Below, in pieces: positions 33,781 to 45,430 of a stretch of 64,000 nucleotides of DNA. Both the position numbers and the translations under genes were made by a program. Every line of letters begins with the position of its first letter. Within the stretch, counting starts at the first letter, position 1. The notes under the pieces were generated by a model, which was not told the DNA's origin, did not search any database, and saw nothing but the letters and a program-made list of their open reading frames with translations. This stretch comes from Haberlea rhodopensis (taxonomy: Eukaryota > Streptophyta > Magnoliopsida > Lamiales > Gesneriaceae). The stretch is taken from positions 744,001 to 808,000 of the forward strand of contig CAJQUN010000060.1 in the NCBI GenBank assembly GCA_907163345.1, in the 5' to 3' direction.

Positions 33781-36156
33781 CAATGTTTTTCGAACCAGCT
33801 CTAGGGAGTCAACCAATACCAATACACCACCCCCGTACACAAACCACACGCAATGGACCAGTCTGAACCACCCTCGAACGCTTGGAACCTCAATTGATCT
33901 GGTTCCGGTTCCATGGCCAAGGCCATGTAACCAATCCGATCCGGTGGTCCGGATCGGAAGTCCCAGATCGGTTCCGGATTGGAGCGGTTCCAATCCGAAC
34001 CGGTCAACCTTTTTTAATTTTTTTTTAAAATTTAGCATTGTTTTTTAATTATGATGGAAAAGTACATATTTTATTGAATATGAAAAGTCTGAGGTAAAAT
34101 CTACAACATTTGAAATTAATAAAAATTGATTAATATAGTCTTCACAAATTATTCATCATCTTCGGAAATTTGGTTGCCAAACTCGCCGACTCCTTCTCTT
34201 TTATTCTTTCGCTCATAATCGAACCAATCTTTGAGCAATGTAAGCATTCACAATGAATCTACTTTAAGTGGAGTTTTATGGTCTCCAATGATTCGGCCAC
34301 AAGTTGAGAAGGCGGACTTCGATGCGACACTGGATGTTCGAACCGCAAAAACATCTCTAGCCATTTTGGTTAAGATATGATATTGTCTAGCGTTTGCCTT
34401 CCACCACTGCAGTACGTCAAATTTCACATGTTATGAACATTTGACCCAAGAAGAATTGTAACTCGTTCGACGTGGTAGATGTCACTTCGCTTACTCTCTA
34501 CTTATTTTCTGCCAATACTACTCAGCAAATTAATCCATCTATTTTTTTGACTGGGTAGTTTTCTTCCTCCTCTCCTCTCTATGATGATGATCATTGTCTC
34601 TGTTCAGTATTATACAAAACAAACATATTTTGGACGGAATGTGTTATTGACGCCTTCTGATCATCAACATCATTCTTAAAAAATGTAGAGTAATTTCAAA
34701 AAAGTATCAAAGGAGCCGATACATTGACTAGTATCTAAAAGTATAGATATACTGTGCACATGTGGTATATTTTCCCAATATTTTTTAAATTTTGTCAGCA
34801 TAAGATGAACTAATTGTGCCAAATCATCATGATCTCTAAATTCAATGAATTTACAAAACATTAAATACAAGGGGAATAAAATAATGAGAAGTGTGACAAG
34901 AACCACTGGAAAAACGATCGGTCGCTTCTTTAAAAGTAGATAACAAAGCAGTACATTGAGTAACAAAAGCAGAATCATAAGGACACAATAAATAATTATC
35001 AACACTATCAGACATTTGATAATTATTGTAAAAAGAAGTAAAAACACCCTGATAAGGTAACATAGATCACAACATGCGATGCAAAGAATTCCATCGAATT
35101 TCTATGGGTGGTTGGAAAAGAGTATACCTAAGACATTGACTTGCACAAGTATGTTTCAAATCACGCTTAATTCGTGATTGTCATATCAATTGACAATAGT
35201 TTTTAAGTTTTGCAATGCTACAACATTTGGAATCTTCATAACCAACTTTTCCAGCTAAGTTAATTGTATGACATGCACATCTAACATGAAAAAAACACCA
35301 GGAACTATTGGTTTTAATTGTACTTTTAGATCACGTATTGCCGTCGTATTATTTGATGCATTGTCAAGGACTCAAGTGTAATCGAAAAAAATTTATCTGC
35401 AATTCCATAGAATCTACAAACGTTAACAATATATCTAGTGCATGTGAAGAATGTATTTCTATCAAGTGATAAGATTCGTTTCTGCAAGCACCAATTATCA
35501 TCAATCCAATGACAAGTAATAATAACAAATGAAAGTTGTTTAATGTTCTTCCAAATATCAGTAGTTAAACTAACTCTGTAGTTTATAGACGAAAGATGAT
35601 TAATATCGTGCACATCATCGAAGTCGGCAAAAAATCATAATTCTTGTACTATAGGTGGACTTGAAGGAGCACGGTTACTACAATCACTAATAGAAGAAGA
35701 TGACATCGTAATATTGGAAATAATTTATCTCAACAAAACTAATAATAATATGTTAATAACAAACTGATAATAAAATTGTGAGAAAATAATTGAATGTAAT
35801 TAGATGATATTGGATGAGAAAATGAGAGAGTATGAATGTTTGAAAGTTGGATAAAATTGGTTATAAATGATATGGTATTTTTAGGAGAATTTTTTTAAAA
35901 ATATATATATATATCTTTTATTTTTTTATTTAAATGGCTACCCAACGACTTTATAGCCGTTGACCACCAACGTTAAAAAAAGATTTTTAAAAAAATTGTA
36001 GCGGTTCTGTTGGAACCGAACCATCGGCTCAACGGTTCCGATCCAACGGAACCAATCATATCCGGGATTATCCCGGTTCGAGACTAGATTTAACTGGTTC
36101 ATATCGATTTGCTTTCATTCTGGATCTAGTTAATCCGGTCTGATAAACACCTTGAC
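33781..36156 (-). mobile_element. hAT DNA transposon relic, minus strand
   Basis: A minus-strand transposase relic (34140-35640) is flanked by AT-rich regions whose outer parts are dense in GGTTCCGATCCGG-like subterminal motifs (about 33890-34010 and 36000-36130), as usual for hAT ends. Tentative terminal inverted repeats are CAATGTTTTTCGAACCAG at 33781 and, inverted and imperfect, CTGATAAACACCTTG near 36140-36154. CTCAG occurs just outside both ends. Exact ends are uncertain. Confidence 0.6.
34140..35640 (-). pseudogene. hAT transposase relic (RICESLEEPER-like)
   Basis: On the minus strand 35613-35326 reads YRVSLTTDIWKNIKQLSFVI, CHWIDDNW and KRILS, then YGIADKFFSITLES, the catalytic RNase-H-like core of plant hAT/RICESLEEPER transposases. 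35063-34676 holds the middle (CTALLSTFKEATDRFSSG). The dimerisation region lies at about 34420-34290 (QWWKAN, MARDVFAVRTSSVASKSAFS). Multiple stops and frame changes. The BED finger expected upstream was not found. A transposase of this type would bind the element ends and cut and paste them. Confidence 0.75.
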
Positions 36157-36399
36157 CCTCAGTGTTCGGAAACCTGAAATGACTTCAGTTTGAATTACCT
36201 TAGAATCCTTCCCTCGACTTCACCATTATTGGGAAAGTTAGGTGCACTGCAGGCTAAATTGATTGATTTAATAATATTTTTGTGAATAATGAATTATTTT
36301 GACGAATTATTTTTGGATACCTCATGGAGCACTACCCGAAATTTTGGATCAATGACCAAGATTTATCAATGTCCTGCTTCACCCCATGAGATAGCATAG

Positions 36400-36510
36400 A
36401 ACCTATTTTGACACATTTATCTAATGTGGAACGTGGTCGTGCAATGGTTGACATTCAGAATATATATTTTCTAGCGACTGATGTCCATTGTTCATGCATA
36501 ATAAATCATC
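36400..36510 (+). repeat. Left copy of a ~110-bp direct duplication flanking a MITE
   Basis: AACCTATTTTGACACATTTA through GTCCATTGTTCATGCATAATA, about 85-90% identical by eye to 37128-37238. Confidence 0.8.
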
Positions 36511-36522
36511 TAACAAAAAGTA

Positions 36523-37102
36523 TATAGATGGCAACAGGGCGGGTTTGGATGGGTTTGGCCAAACCCAAGACCTGCCCCGCTAAAACAAAAGGTAGTCTCA
36601 GACCCGCCCCACCCCGCGAACCCGTCAGGATAAACTAGCCCGCCCTGCTTGATTTTTTTATTTTTTTAAAAAATTGTTTATTAGCTAAAAATCAATTTTG
36701 AAGCACAAAAATCGAATTTTGTGATTGAATTTCATATTTTTCTGTAGTAAATATTTATATAAGCCTTGCAAAACTATCTTTAAGGTACCAAATTTGCTCC
36801 CATTCCCTTCAAAATATCAAACTTCTTTAATATGAACACATACATTTTGATATAAATTAAACAATGACACTTTATTATTCAACAAAAAGAAGTGAAATGT
36901 ATATTCAATATTAAGTTTTTGAAAAAAATTTAAAATATGTATAGCGGGGCGGGTTTCGAGTTTTGCAAAATTAATATATGTATAGCGGGTCGGGTTTGGC
37001 CAAACCTGGGACCCGAAACCCGCCCCGCCTCTCTTCAAAATCCGGTTGAAGCAGGTCGGGTTCAATAGGGTCCGGGTTTAGACCCGCCCATTGCCATCCC
37101 TA
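36523..37102. mobile_element. hAT-type MITE (580 bp)
   Basis: Ends TATAGATGGCAACAGGGCGG and, inverted, CCGCCCATTGCCATCCCTA. The TAGGGATGGCAA terminus is a well-known plant hAT signature. The 8-bp flanks AAAAAGTA (36515-36522) and AAAATATA (37103-37110) agree at six positions. The interior is AT-rich with GGGCGGGT-type motifs near both ends and no coding sequence. Confidence 0.78.
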
Positions 37103-37127
37103 AAAATATATATGAAAGCCAAGAAGT

Positions 37128-37238
37128 AACCTACTTTTGACACCATTATCTAATGTGGAATGTGGTCGTGCAATGGTCGACAATCACAATATATATTTTC
37201 TAGTGACTGCAGTCCATTGTTCATGCTCAATAATCATG
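37128..37238 (+). repeat. Right copy of the ~110-bp duplication flanking the MITE
   Basis: AACCTACTTTTGACACCATT through GTCCATTGTTCATGCTCAATA; partner of 36400-36510. Confidence 0.8.
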
Positions 37239-37942
37239 GGAAAATTGTGGGCCAGTACATTTTTCTGAAACTTAATTCATCATAGTCTAGCTAAAAAACG
37301 TTAGTTCATCTAGATTCATTCTTGGTTGAAATGACGACAATAACCCCATGTGGTTCACTCGGTCCCAACAATCTTTAATAAAATTGCATTCTTCACCCTA
37401 AACAAATGTTTAAAGGACAAATATGTCTCTACATACATTTCATCATCGTTTTTATTCTAATATTTACCAAACAGTAGCATTATATTAGCATGAGATCCTT
37501 CAGTTTCTATCATTTCGGGATGAACCCAATAGCATACTTTTGCAAATGACTCATAGTTCATATAACGTTTGTCTAATTATAATTCAAGACCTGATTTGAA
37601 GATTGTGTTCAAAATAAATAACAGGTCTATCATGCTTATGTATTACAATAAAATTTTAACACACTGAAATATATCATTTTGACCATAACGGCACCGGGTG
37701 AGATGGGTTGCAAAGCCACCAATCGGAAAATTACTGCCCCCAGACTGTTTTACAAATGGCTCATCACCATCCAACCTCAGCCCCTTGGGCGAGGTTAGTC
37801 CGACTCCTTCAGAAACCGCACAGCACAACCCTAATTTGTTTTCTACCTTAGGGCGTAAGGTATAATCAAGATATAAGAAAGATTTAAAGAAATCTGAGAG
37901 ATAGATTAGCAACAGCCTTTATTTTATTCTGGAAATACTTAT
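37239..37942. other. Unassigned AT-rich DNA
   Basis: No recognised element. A minus-strand open stretch at 37912-37643 (89 codons, with GLCCAVSEGVGLTSPKGL and GSNFPIGGFATHLTRC) has a coding-like composition. I recognise no family, no promoter and no partner exons, so it is not called a gene. Confidence 0.3.
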
Positions 37943-39997
37943 TGTAAGGACCCTAATCCTTAAGTGCGGAATCAAGGCATAATAGAGCTAATATAATGAT
38001 CAGAGTGTAAAAGAACGTGTTGAGTTTATGAGCTTAAGCATTACATGCCAGAAATAAGGACTACCAAAAAGATTAATTACATTCCAATCAATGAATGTTC
38101 AATTATAGGTTTATACTACTCCTAGAGTAGATACTATCCAAATAATCCCGTCCTTCAAGTCTCAAAAGCATCCTCAAAAGCTCACCATCTCAACCCGTTC
38201 AAGCCCTTCTATCATGCCAAAAAGGTACCTACAAGGACAACCCCCAAACATGAGCAATAATAATCATTCATATTCAACAAAATATGAAGATAAAGCGTAA
38301 ATGCATAATCATAATAAAACACTTCATGTTTTCCCCATGCATTTCAAACGCTTCCCGTTTGGTTGTCCCTGTACCATAACTCATGAGTATAATCAATAGA
38401 TTATTTTAAATGGTCTAAACATGTCATGAACATATACCATTTCATCAATACCAAACTGATCACCAATCCCTAGTCTGTCCATCACAATGTATTTTAATGC
38501 CCCTCGCTTATTTACATATAGGCGGCATAGGATAACCTCGCTTCAATGGACTGCGGGACTCCCACACCTCGCCTCTCATTGAGCGACAAATACCCTTTCC
38601 TCGCCCTATATGATAACCACGCTCAAATGTGACATGCGGCGCTCCCACCCCTCGCTTCACATTTAGCGGAACCAAACCAAATAGCGGCAAGCATTAAAAT
38701 CATCAAGGGATGACCACGACTCATGGGATGTGCACCAATAATCATATGCATCTATAAACATCATGCATAACATGTATTTGCATCCACTATGCAATACCAC
38801 ATATATACTTGCATCCACAATGCATAAACAATAAGTATATAAGATACATGTACCGTTGGGGTGCCCGTACGTCCACTACGTACCTTTCCAAAAGTGGAAT
38901 ATGGTAGGACTTCAATTCCTTGGCTGTGTTGCCACCTGGGTTGGTTCTACATATTCACAAATACCAATATTAGAACCCAATAATAGTCCAATACCAAAAA
39001 TCCCACAAAAACAACCAACAACGCCCTGTTTTTGGTGTCTCGCGATCGATCGCCATAAAGCCCTGATCGATCGCGAGACCTCACTGTCTCGGGCAACAAT
39101 TTTAAACAATCCGCGATCGATCGCGGAGCTAGCGCCGATCGATCGCGGCCTCGCCGATCGATCGCGCCCATCTCGCGATCGATCGCTGAAGCTCTCTGCC
39201 TCAACTCTGTGGCTCGCGATCGATCGCGGGAAAAACGCCGATCGATCGCCGAGCTCTGGGCAAGCGAGAATCGGGCACTATTCACCCTTCTCCTTCCCAA
39301 ACTCAAACAACCTTAAATAACTCAACAACATCCATACCCAACTACTCAAAACCAACAATAAACATCAACATAAACTCAAATATGCAACATCCAACCAAAT
39401 TAATACCAAAACCACAACAACCCAACACAAACCCATTTTAAAATCAACCCAAACTTAAACAAAACCTTACAAAATTTACAATGAGGTATCCATACCTCTT
39501 GGGGACCTCAAATCACCCAATAATCTCCACAAAACAAGATTTTGCAAGAACTTCTTTTCACCCTTGAGCTCAAACTCGAAAATGTGAAGGGGAAGGGTTT
39601 GGGTGTTGTTTTTGGTAAAGTGAAATGAATTGGATGGTAAAGGTGGGTTTGGGTATAAAGAGTGAGTTATTTAATTAAAATGCATACCAACAATTCCATG
39701 GTGTATAAAACACCCCAACATGATATTCTTTCAAAGCATTTACTCATAATGCACCAAATATCAATTAAACACATGATTTCTAATAAATTGCTACCAAAGG
39801 CAAATAAATCATGCTTCCAATAATATTTACCCAACATGCACCACATGCACCCTGAAATGCAACCCCGGGTCACCCTATCCACATGACCATGCATTTCCAC
39901 ATAATAAATAAATCCAATGCATAATTAATTACCACATAATTAATCATATAAGCACAATTATTGCCCAAATGCAATTAACCATTTCGGGGATATCACA
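37943..39997 (-). repeat. Solo Tekay-type gypsy LTR, minus orientation
   Basis: 2055 bp from TGTAAGGACCC to GATATCACA (sense strand TGTGATATCCCC...CCTTACA), bounded by the perfect 5-bp TSD CTTAT (37938-37942 and 39998-40002). It carries the palindrome array (39043-39248), the paired ACGT box (38866-38884) and short degenerate repeats with CCTCGCTTCA (38545-38680). Confidence 0.9.
39043..39248. repeat. Phased GCGATCGATCGC array in the solo LTR at 37943
   Basis: Eight copies start at 39043, 39064 (one change), 39114, 39136, 39155, 39176, 39217 and 39239. Spacings are 21, 50, 22, 19, 21, 41 and 22 bp, nearly the same as in the LTR at 44271 although the spacers differ. Confidence 0.9.
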
Positions 39998-40379
39998 CTT
40001 ATAATATCTATTACTTTAAAACATCTCCTTTTGGGAGGAGACAGACTTGTTTAGTCTCTCATATAGATGAGACTTGACTCAAGAACACATAAACTGAAAT
40101 ACAGAACAATATTACAAATTTATTACAAAAGAAAGAAGAAAAGAAAATATTACCAAGCTATGAAAGTTGAACAATTACAAAGTTGGGATATTCTAATTTT
40201 TATTCTCAGAAAACTATGGAGAATTTTCGATGTCCTTAGCTTCCTGAATGAGTTTCTTTATATAGGCATGAATTTGGACTTCAACTTCGGATTCCAAATC
40301 TTGATAATTGTTGAGTGCGCCTTAACTTTCACGTGGTCTGGCATCTTTGTCTGATTGTGCCAACTTTTCTCGTGAGTGG

Positions 40380-41560
40380 TCCATTATTTTGTCCGAGTGC
40401 GTTTAACAGTTATCGCACTTAATTTTTAATGGTCCACGCCTTTTCCTTTGTCGGGGAATCTTACATTATTGATCTATGTGGTCCCTGAGCTTTAGGAAAA
40501 CAGGATCTCTTGTCAGTAGGTCTTTTATCTTTTCATGCCTCTGATCTGTCGGGTTTGGATCGGAATCCTTTCCCGAATTCTGGTTCTTTCTGCTCCGGGC
40601 ATGCTTGGAAAACATGATCTATCCATCGGCCAATGTGTGTCTTGTTGCAGAATTTCCGGTATGTTTCTTTTCCTGCTGGAATCTTGTTTTCCCAAAGAAT
40701 TCTCCTCTTTGTTTCGAAGAGTTCTTCAACAAATCTCATTGATGTTCATGTCATGGAATTCAGCATGAAAGTACCGTTGGCTGAATTCTGAAAGAACTTA
40801 AATGAGTATTTGATTTTTTCCATCTCGGTTAAACAAATCCAAAGACCCCATGCATGTGTGCTTGAAACTTCATCTTTTGTGATAGTTCTAGCCAAAACTG
40901 GTATTCCGTCTGGTAGCGTCATTCTTATATTTTTTTAAGGCGTTCCCATCTGGTCGTCTGGGCTTGATAAAATGAAAAGATTCAATGAAGCCCTTCTTTG
41001 CTGGTTCTGGAGCAGCACTGAAAAAATACAATACCAAGATATCTCCTTTGGCCAAATGTGGATTATTGGCCCATGTTTCGTGAACAGCTTCTCAGGTCCA
41101 TTTTGCTAATTTTGAAATTTCAGATAATGCTGGTGCAATAGTATAATCCGAAGCAAGAGCTCCAAATTATACCATTCTTGAACTTCGTTTGGATGGCTTC
41201 CTGGCTTCATCCAAATCCTCGGATATTTTCCGGAGTTATCAACAATGGTTTTGTCTGGGTTGAGACCCCGTCTGGTTATTAGTTTCTCCTAAGTACGTTG
41301 GTAATACTGCATAAGCAAAGAAACTAAATCGTCATTAGTTTGAACTCTAGAGGTGCCAGTCATTAGCCTACACTCCCTCTTTTACCCCAGATGTGCTGGG
41401 TTGCCTTGAAGGTTCAAATTGTGATGACACATGACCCTCAACATTCACTACATCTTGTACATCCTCAAGGAATGCATCATCTGCAGCACTCGTGACAGGG
41501 GTACTTGAATCCCTTGCCTCGGGTTAGATGAGCCCCGTTCTCTAAACACTCATTTCTGCA
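40380..41560 (-). pseudogene. Degenerate downstream ORF of the endogenous caulimovirid, function unknown
   Basis: Read on the minus strand after the RNase H end, several frames join by small shifts: an acidic stretch ending GVKEGV (near 41380), NSGKYPRIWMKPGSH (about 41240), DGIPVLARTITKDEV (about 40900), AWGLWICLTEMEKIKYSF (about 40840), and a basic C-terminal part at 40739-40533. The pattern of open stretches on one strand suggests one former protein of roughly 350-400 residues. I do not recognise the family. Its place after pol could match a second ORF of a caulimovirid genome. Confidence 0.4.
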
Positions 41561-41903
41561 CTGTTGGAGGTGCGTCCTGGAGACTTCAAACAAACGTTCA
41601 TGGTACCGAAAGCATGCTCGTATGTAATCACTAACAAGTTCCTGATCTGCTCGTTGAAATTGTCATGCGACCTCAGCATTGAGACAAAGTTTCCCAAAGT
41701 CTCGTTCCAGGATCTCCAGGTTTTCCCTGAGATTCCTCACTCGTTTGAGGTAACGCTAGGAATGTGTCCCTTCATCTCGTGTTAAGAACTCTGCAAGAAC
41801 ATTTTTATCAGATTCACTATGAGAATATCATAATCATAATATTGGCATTCAACTTGCCATCTTAAAAGTCTAGCATTTTCTGGTTTTGATTCAATTTTAT
41901 TTT

Positions 41904-43900
41904 TCAGAAAGACTTTATACTGGTATTATCTATTTTTAAGATAAACTGTTTTGCAAGTAAGAATAGTGACCATTTTTTAAAAGCCTTTCGAACTGCACAG
42001 AACTCTTTCTCGTTGATGTGTAATCTGATAACTTCGCCATTGTCAAATAAACCGCTACAATACCTGCATATCACTTCTCCTTCTAGTGTGGCCTTCATAA
42101 GTACTGCAGCTCCAATGATCACTGGCATCGGTGTATAATATCAGTTCATCCTCGGAATTGCAAGCTTTGGTAGTTGCCTGCAAACTTCTTTAAGCTGTTT
42201 GACAGCTCGTATGCGATCTTCATTCCATTCGAACTTAACATCTTTCTTGAGTAGTGGACTGAAAACCTTCCGGTGGTTTGCTAGATTGTTGATGAACATT
42301 CCAGCAAAATTAACAACTCCTAGAAAACTCTGAAGTTGCTTTAAATCCTTGAGGTCATCTGGATATCCTTGCACCTTTTCAATAATATGATTCTGCAAGA
42401 TGATTATAGATTCATCGTTCTCAATTCTGAGGAACTCGATCTGTCTTGTGGCAATCACTACTTTCCTTTCGGATAGTACTAATCCTTCATTGTCGCAAAC
42501 ATCTGAAAATATTTCCAAATGTGTAATACGCTCTTTCATGTTTCTTGACGCAATGAGGATGTCGTCAATATACACGAACTTGAAGCTGAAGTAATACTTA
42601 AAAAGATTATCTATCTTCCTTTGGAATATCTTGGGAGCATTTGCCAATCTCATTGGCATTACATTCCAGATATAATGTCCTTGTGGTGTGGAGAATGCTG
42701 TGAACTTTCTGCTTGATTTCTCCATCTTAATCTGGTAAAATCCAGACTTACAATCAAATTTAGAAAACACATTGGCATTCTTGATGCTATTTACCAAATG
42801 TTCTTTGCTTGGGATAAAATATCCATCGAAATCCAAGATGTCGTTTATTCCTTTATAGTACTAATCTTGGCTTTCCTCTTTTGATTTCTCCGTGATTCCA
42901 AACAAGGAATCCTGGACTGCTATATGGAGAAACACCTGCTGAGATTAACTTAAGATCAAGATGTTCCTTAAGTATATTCTGCATATCCCTCCGATCTTCC
43001 ATATTCATGGGGATTGGTTTGAATCTAACAAACTCATTTTCTTTTCCGGCTTTCACCTTCAAAGTAGCTTTGAGTTCATTCTTGTTCCACCATGCTAGAG
43101 GATCATCATCGTAGTTCCTCCAAATTTTTCTTTTTACATCCTCTAGAGTGATTTGCTCTTCGATGGTAGTTTCAGGTTGTGGAACCTCTTCTTGTAATGC
43201 CCTTTTTAGTAGCAACAAGGTTTCTGGAGTAACGTCTTCCTCATCCTATTCTCTGAAAGACATAATATTAACCTAGTCAAAAGTTCGAGAGTCCTTTTCA
43301 CTAGGACCTTGTTGTTGAAACTGAAGGATTGCTTGTCCGAATTTCCGATGATCCTTCATCTTTGGGTGTCGAAGTTTTCCTTCATCACCATGCTTACTGT
43401 GAAAACTAGTGGGGAATTTTCTGTGAAACGCCTCCCATAGTCTCTGCACAATAATCATATGATCACAAAAGGTTGTGAAAATAAGTCTCATTGTCTCGTT
43501 CTCCTGACTGAACCGCTTGAATGCATGTATGAAATTGTTTCCTAGCACCATATCAGCTCATGTATCATGAAAATAAATAGGTGGAGTCTTGACTTTGTAC
43601 CATGGGGTACCACCTGCGCCTCCGATTATTATTTCCGCTCCCTGGACTCCTTCATTAAGGATAAGAATCCGCTTTGAAAAGTCTCTCCCTGCAATGGCTA
43701 GTAATTTTTCACCAACTTCTTTGAGGAAGATATCGCGCCTGGCAGTGCATATTCTAGCTCCGGAATCAATGTATGCCCGATACTTAGCATATAACATCCC
43801 CGACGGAGATTTATATTGATAATGGACTGTTGGTCATCTAATTCTATATCTCTTTCCATCCACCGTGAATTCTATTCCTTCTTGTAATATTTCCTAGGGT
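41904..43900 (-). pseudogene. Endogenous caulimovirid protease-RT-RNase H relic
   Basis: Five minus-strand pieces: protease (43797-43558, active-site-like IDSGA), the protease-RT linker (43551-43273, with LGNNF), the RT lead-in (43218-42853), the RT core (42836-42141) and RNase H start (42128-41904). The RT core has KFDCKSGFYQI, the catalytic YIDD box (about 42560) and NAPKIFQRKID. RNase H keeps a YCSGLF motif and a degenerate E-rich segment. Stops and shifts separate every piece, so no product is possible. In the virus this polyprotein would reverse-transcribe the pregenomic RNA. Absence of an integrase confirms the pararetrovirus assignment. Confidence 0.75.
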
Positions 43901-43975
43901 TTATGTTCCGCAAGAAATTCAATCCCTAGAATAAGCTGTTACGGGATTCTTCTTGCAGTTCCTGCAATTGTTAGA

Positions 43976-44270
43976 AATTCACACAGACATCATAATGTCA
44001 TTCGAGTTTCATTTCATAAACCAATATTCATTTTCAATAATATAATTCTTTCCTCAAGGATCAATCTATAACACCTTAACAATATTGAAATTGCAAAATT
44101 TATCTCATACCTGGGTGACTGCAATCACCTCCAGTGTACCTCAGTATCATAGTATCATGCTCATCACAATATCTGTTCCAAAGCGTCAGTATTTCCATCT
44201 CGTCTCCTAGCCATCGTCTGGGTAAATAAGTACTAGAACAAAATCATTAGTACTCATCATGTACTCATAC
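43976..44270. other. Unassigned AT-rich DNA next to the Tekay element
   Basis: Nothing coding is recognised. The base composition and phrases such as 'CAGTATCATAGTATCATGC' resemble Tekay LTR-type sequence, but no alignment with a specific LTR was clear. The five bases before the LTR (CATAC) should be one TSD copy if 44271 is an original element end. Confidence 0.3.
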
Positions 44271-44699
44271 TGTAGGGTCTTCCTACCTTAACATCGTATA
44301 GTACACATATAATGGACAGAACATGCATTTATAACCTCTTAAGGGTTCCGGTTGTAGCTTGAGCTTAGAAGATTACAGGCCAAAATAAAATTTCCAAAAG
44401 CTATTTAGTTACATTCCCAATAATGAATGTTAAAGTTATAGATTAATACTACTCCTAGAGTAGAGACTATCAAAATCCTGCATCCTATATTCATCTTGTT
44501 CCCTTTTAGCTCACCGCCTGAACCCGACCCTAGGCCCTTCGGTCCGAAAGTGTACCTACAGGGACAACATATCGTGAGCATACACATATTTACTTAACAT
44601 GATATTAAAAGACATACAGTAATGCATAGCATCTTAGTTAAGTAAAAGTTATTGGTCGTTCTTCAACTTCCTTTGTTATCCCTGATTCTTATTCATGTA

Positions 44700-45015
44700 T
44701 AAGGGCGTCTTACCCCCATTGTATGGCATCTTACCATAACATAATCATCGTGTGGCATCTTACCACATGGGCATCTTACCCAATCATATGGCGTCTTACC
44801 ATATCATAAACATTGTGTGGCGTCTTACCACAGGGGCATCTTACCCACTCACATACATTGGGTGGCATCTTACCACATGGGCGTCTTACCCTATCATATA
44901 CGTCGTATGACCTTATCATAAACTTACTTATCATAAACATCATCATCATAAACGTCATCATAAACATCATCATCGTAAACATCATCATAAACGTCATCAT
45001 AAACATCATCATTAA
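44700..45015 (-). repeat. Short-unit repeats in LTR A (CATCTTACC and CATCATAAA)
   Basis: From 44700 to 44925 about a dozen degenerate 17-18 bp units alternate GGCATCTTACCACATG and GGGCATCTTACCC. From 44937 a CATCATAAA(C/T)GTCATC simple repeat follows. LTR B has the same at 51320-51672 with a longer simple repeat; 63840-64000 repeats the first type. Confidence 0.85.
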
Positions 45016-45224
45016 ATATAAGAGTATGGTTTACCATCCGATGCTCGTACGTTTCTTACGTACCTTAATCCCAAAAGTGGAGAAATCGGAGAGCTTTATC
45101 TCCTTGAGGTTGTGGGTACTTGGGATGGTTCTACATAACCATACAAATTGATATTAGAAGCTAATCATGGTCCAATATCCAAAAATCCCACAAAAATATC
45201 AAAAATGCACATTTTTACACCTCG

Positions 45225-45430
45225 CGATCGATCGCCGCCCAGGCCCGATCGATCGCGAGATCATACTGGACGAGGCTCAAATTTTTGCATCTTGGCGATC
45301 GATCGCCACTTTTGGCGCGATCGATCGCCAGCCTCGCCGATCGATCGCCCAAAGGTGGCGATCGATCGCCAAACGCTACTGGCGCCCACTGCTGGCTTGC
45401 GATCGATCGCCAAAAACGGGCGATCGATCG
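45225..45430. repeat. Phased GCGATCGATCGC array in LTR A
   Basis: Eight perfect 10-bp cores (CGATCGATCG) start at 45225, 45246, 45296, 45318, 45338, 45359, 45400 and 45421. Spacings are 21, 50, 22, 20, 21, 41 and 21 bp. LTR B repeats it at 51888-52093. Confidence 0.95.

Larger units (their letters stand above)
40003..43975 (-). mobile_element. Endogenous caulimovirid (pararetrovirus) copy, degenerate
   Basis: The minus strand carries a pararetroviral protease-RT-RNase H order (43900-41904) without LTRs or integrase, which separates it from gypsy elements. A second degenerate coding stretch follows (about 41560-40380), then about 350 bp of non-coding DNA to the TSD of the neighbouring solo LTR. 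All frames are interrupted. The copy is an old inactive integration. The part before the protease (movement and coat regions) is missing. Genus uncertain; a badnavirus-, petuvirus- or florendovirus-like source is possible. Confidence 0.7.

Noticed and set aside
37643..37912. 89-residue minus-strand ORF as a host gene
   Set aside because: Coding-like composition, but no family recognised, no promoter and no neighbouring exons.
39043..39248. CRISPR-like array of short repeats with spacers
   Set aside because: Repeats are 12-bp palindromes with ~10-bp spacers in a plant LTR, and spacers are homologous between copies; no cas genes.
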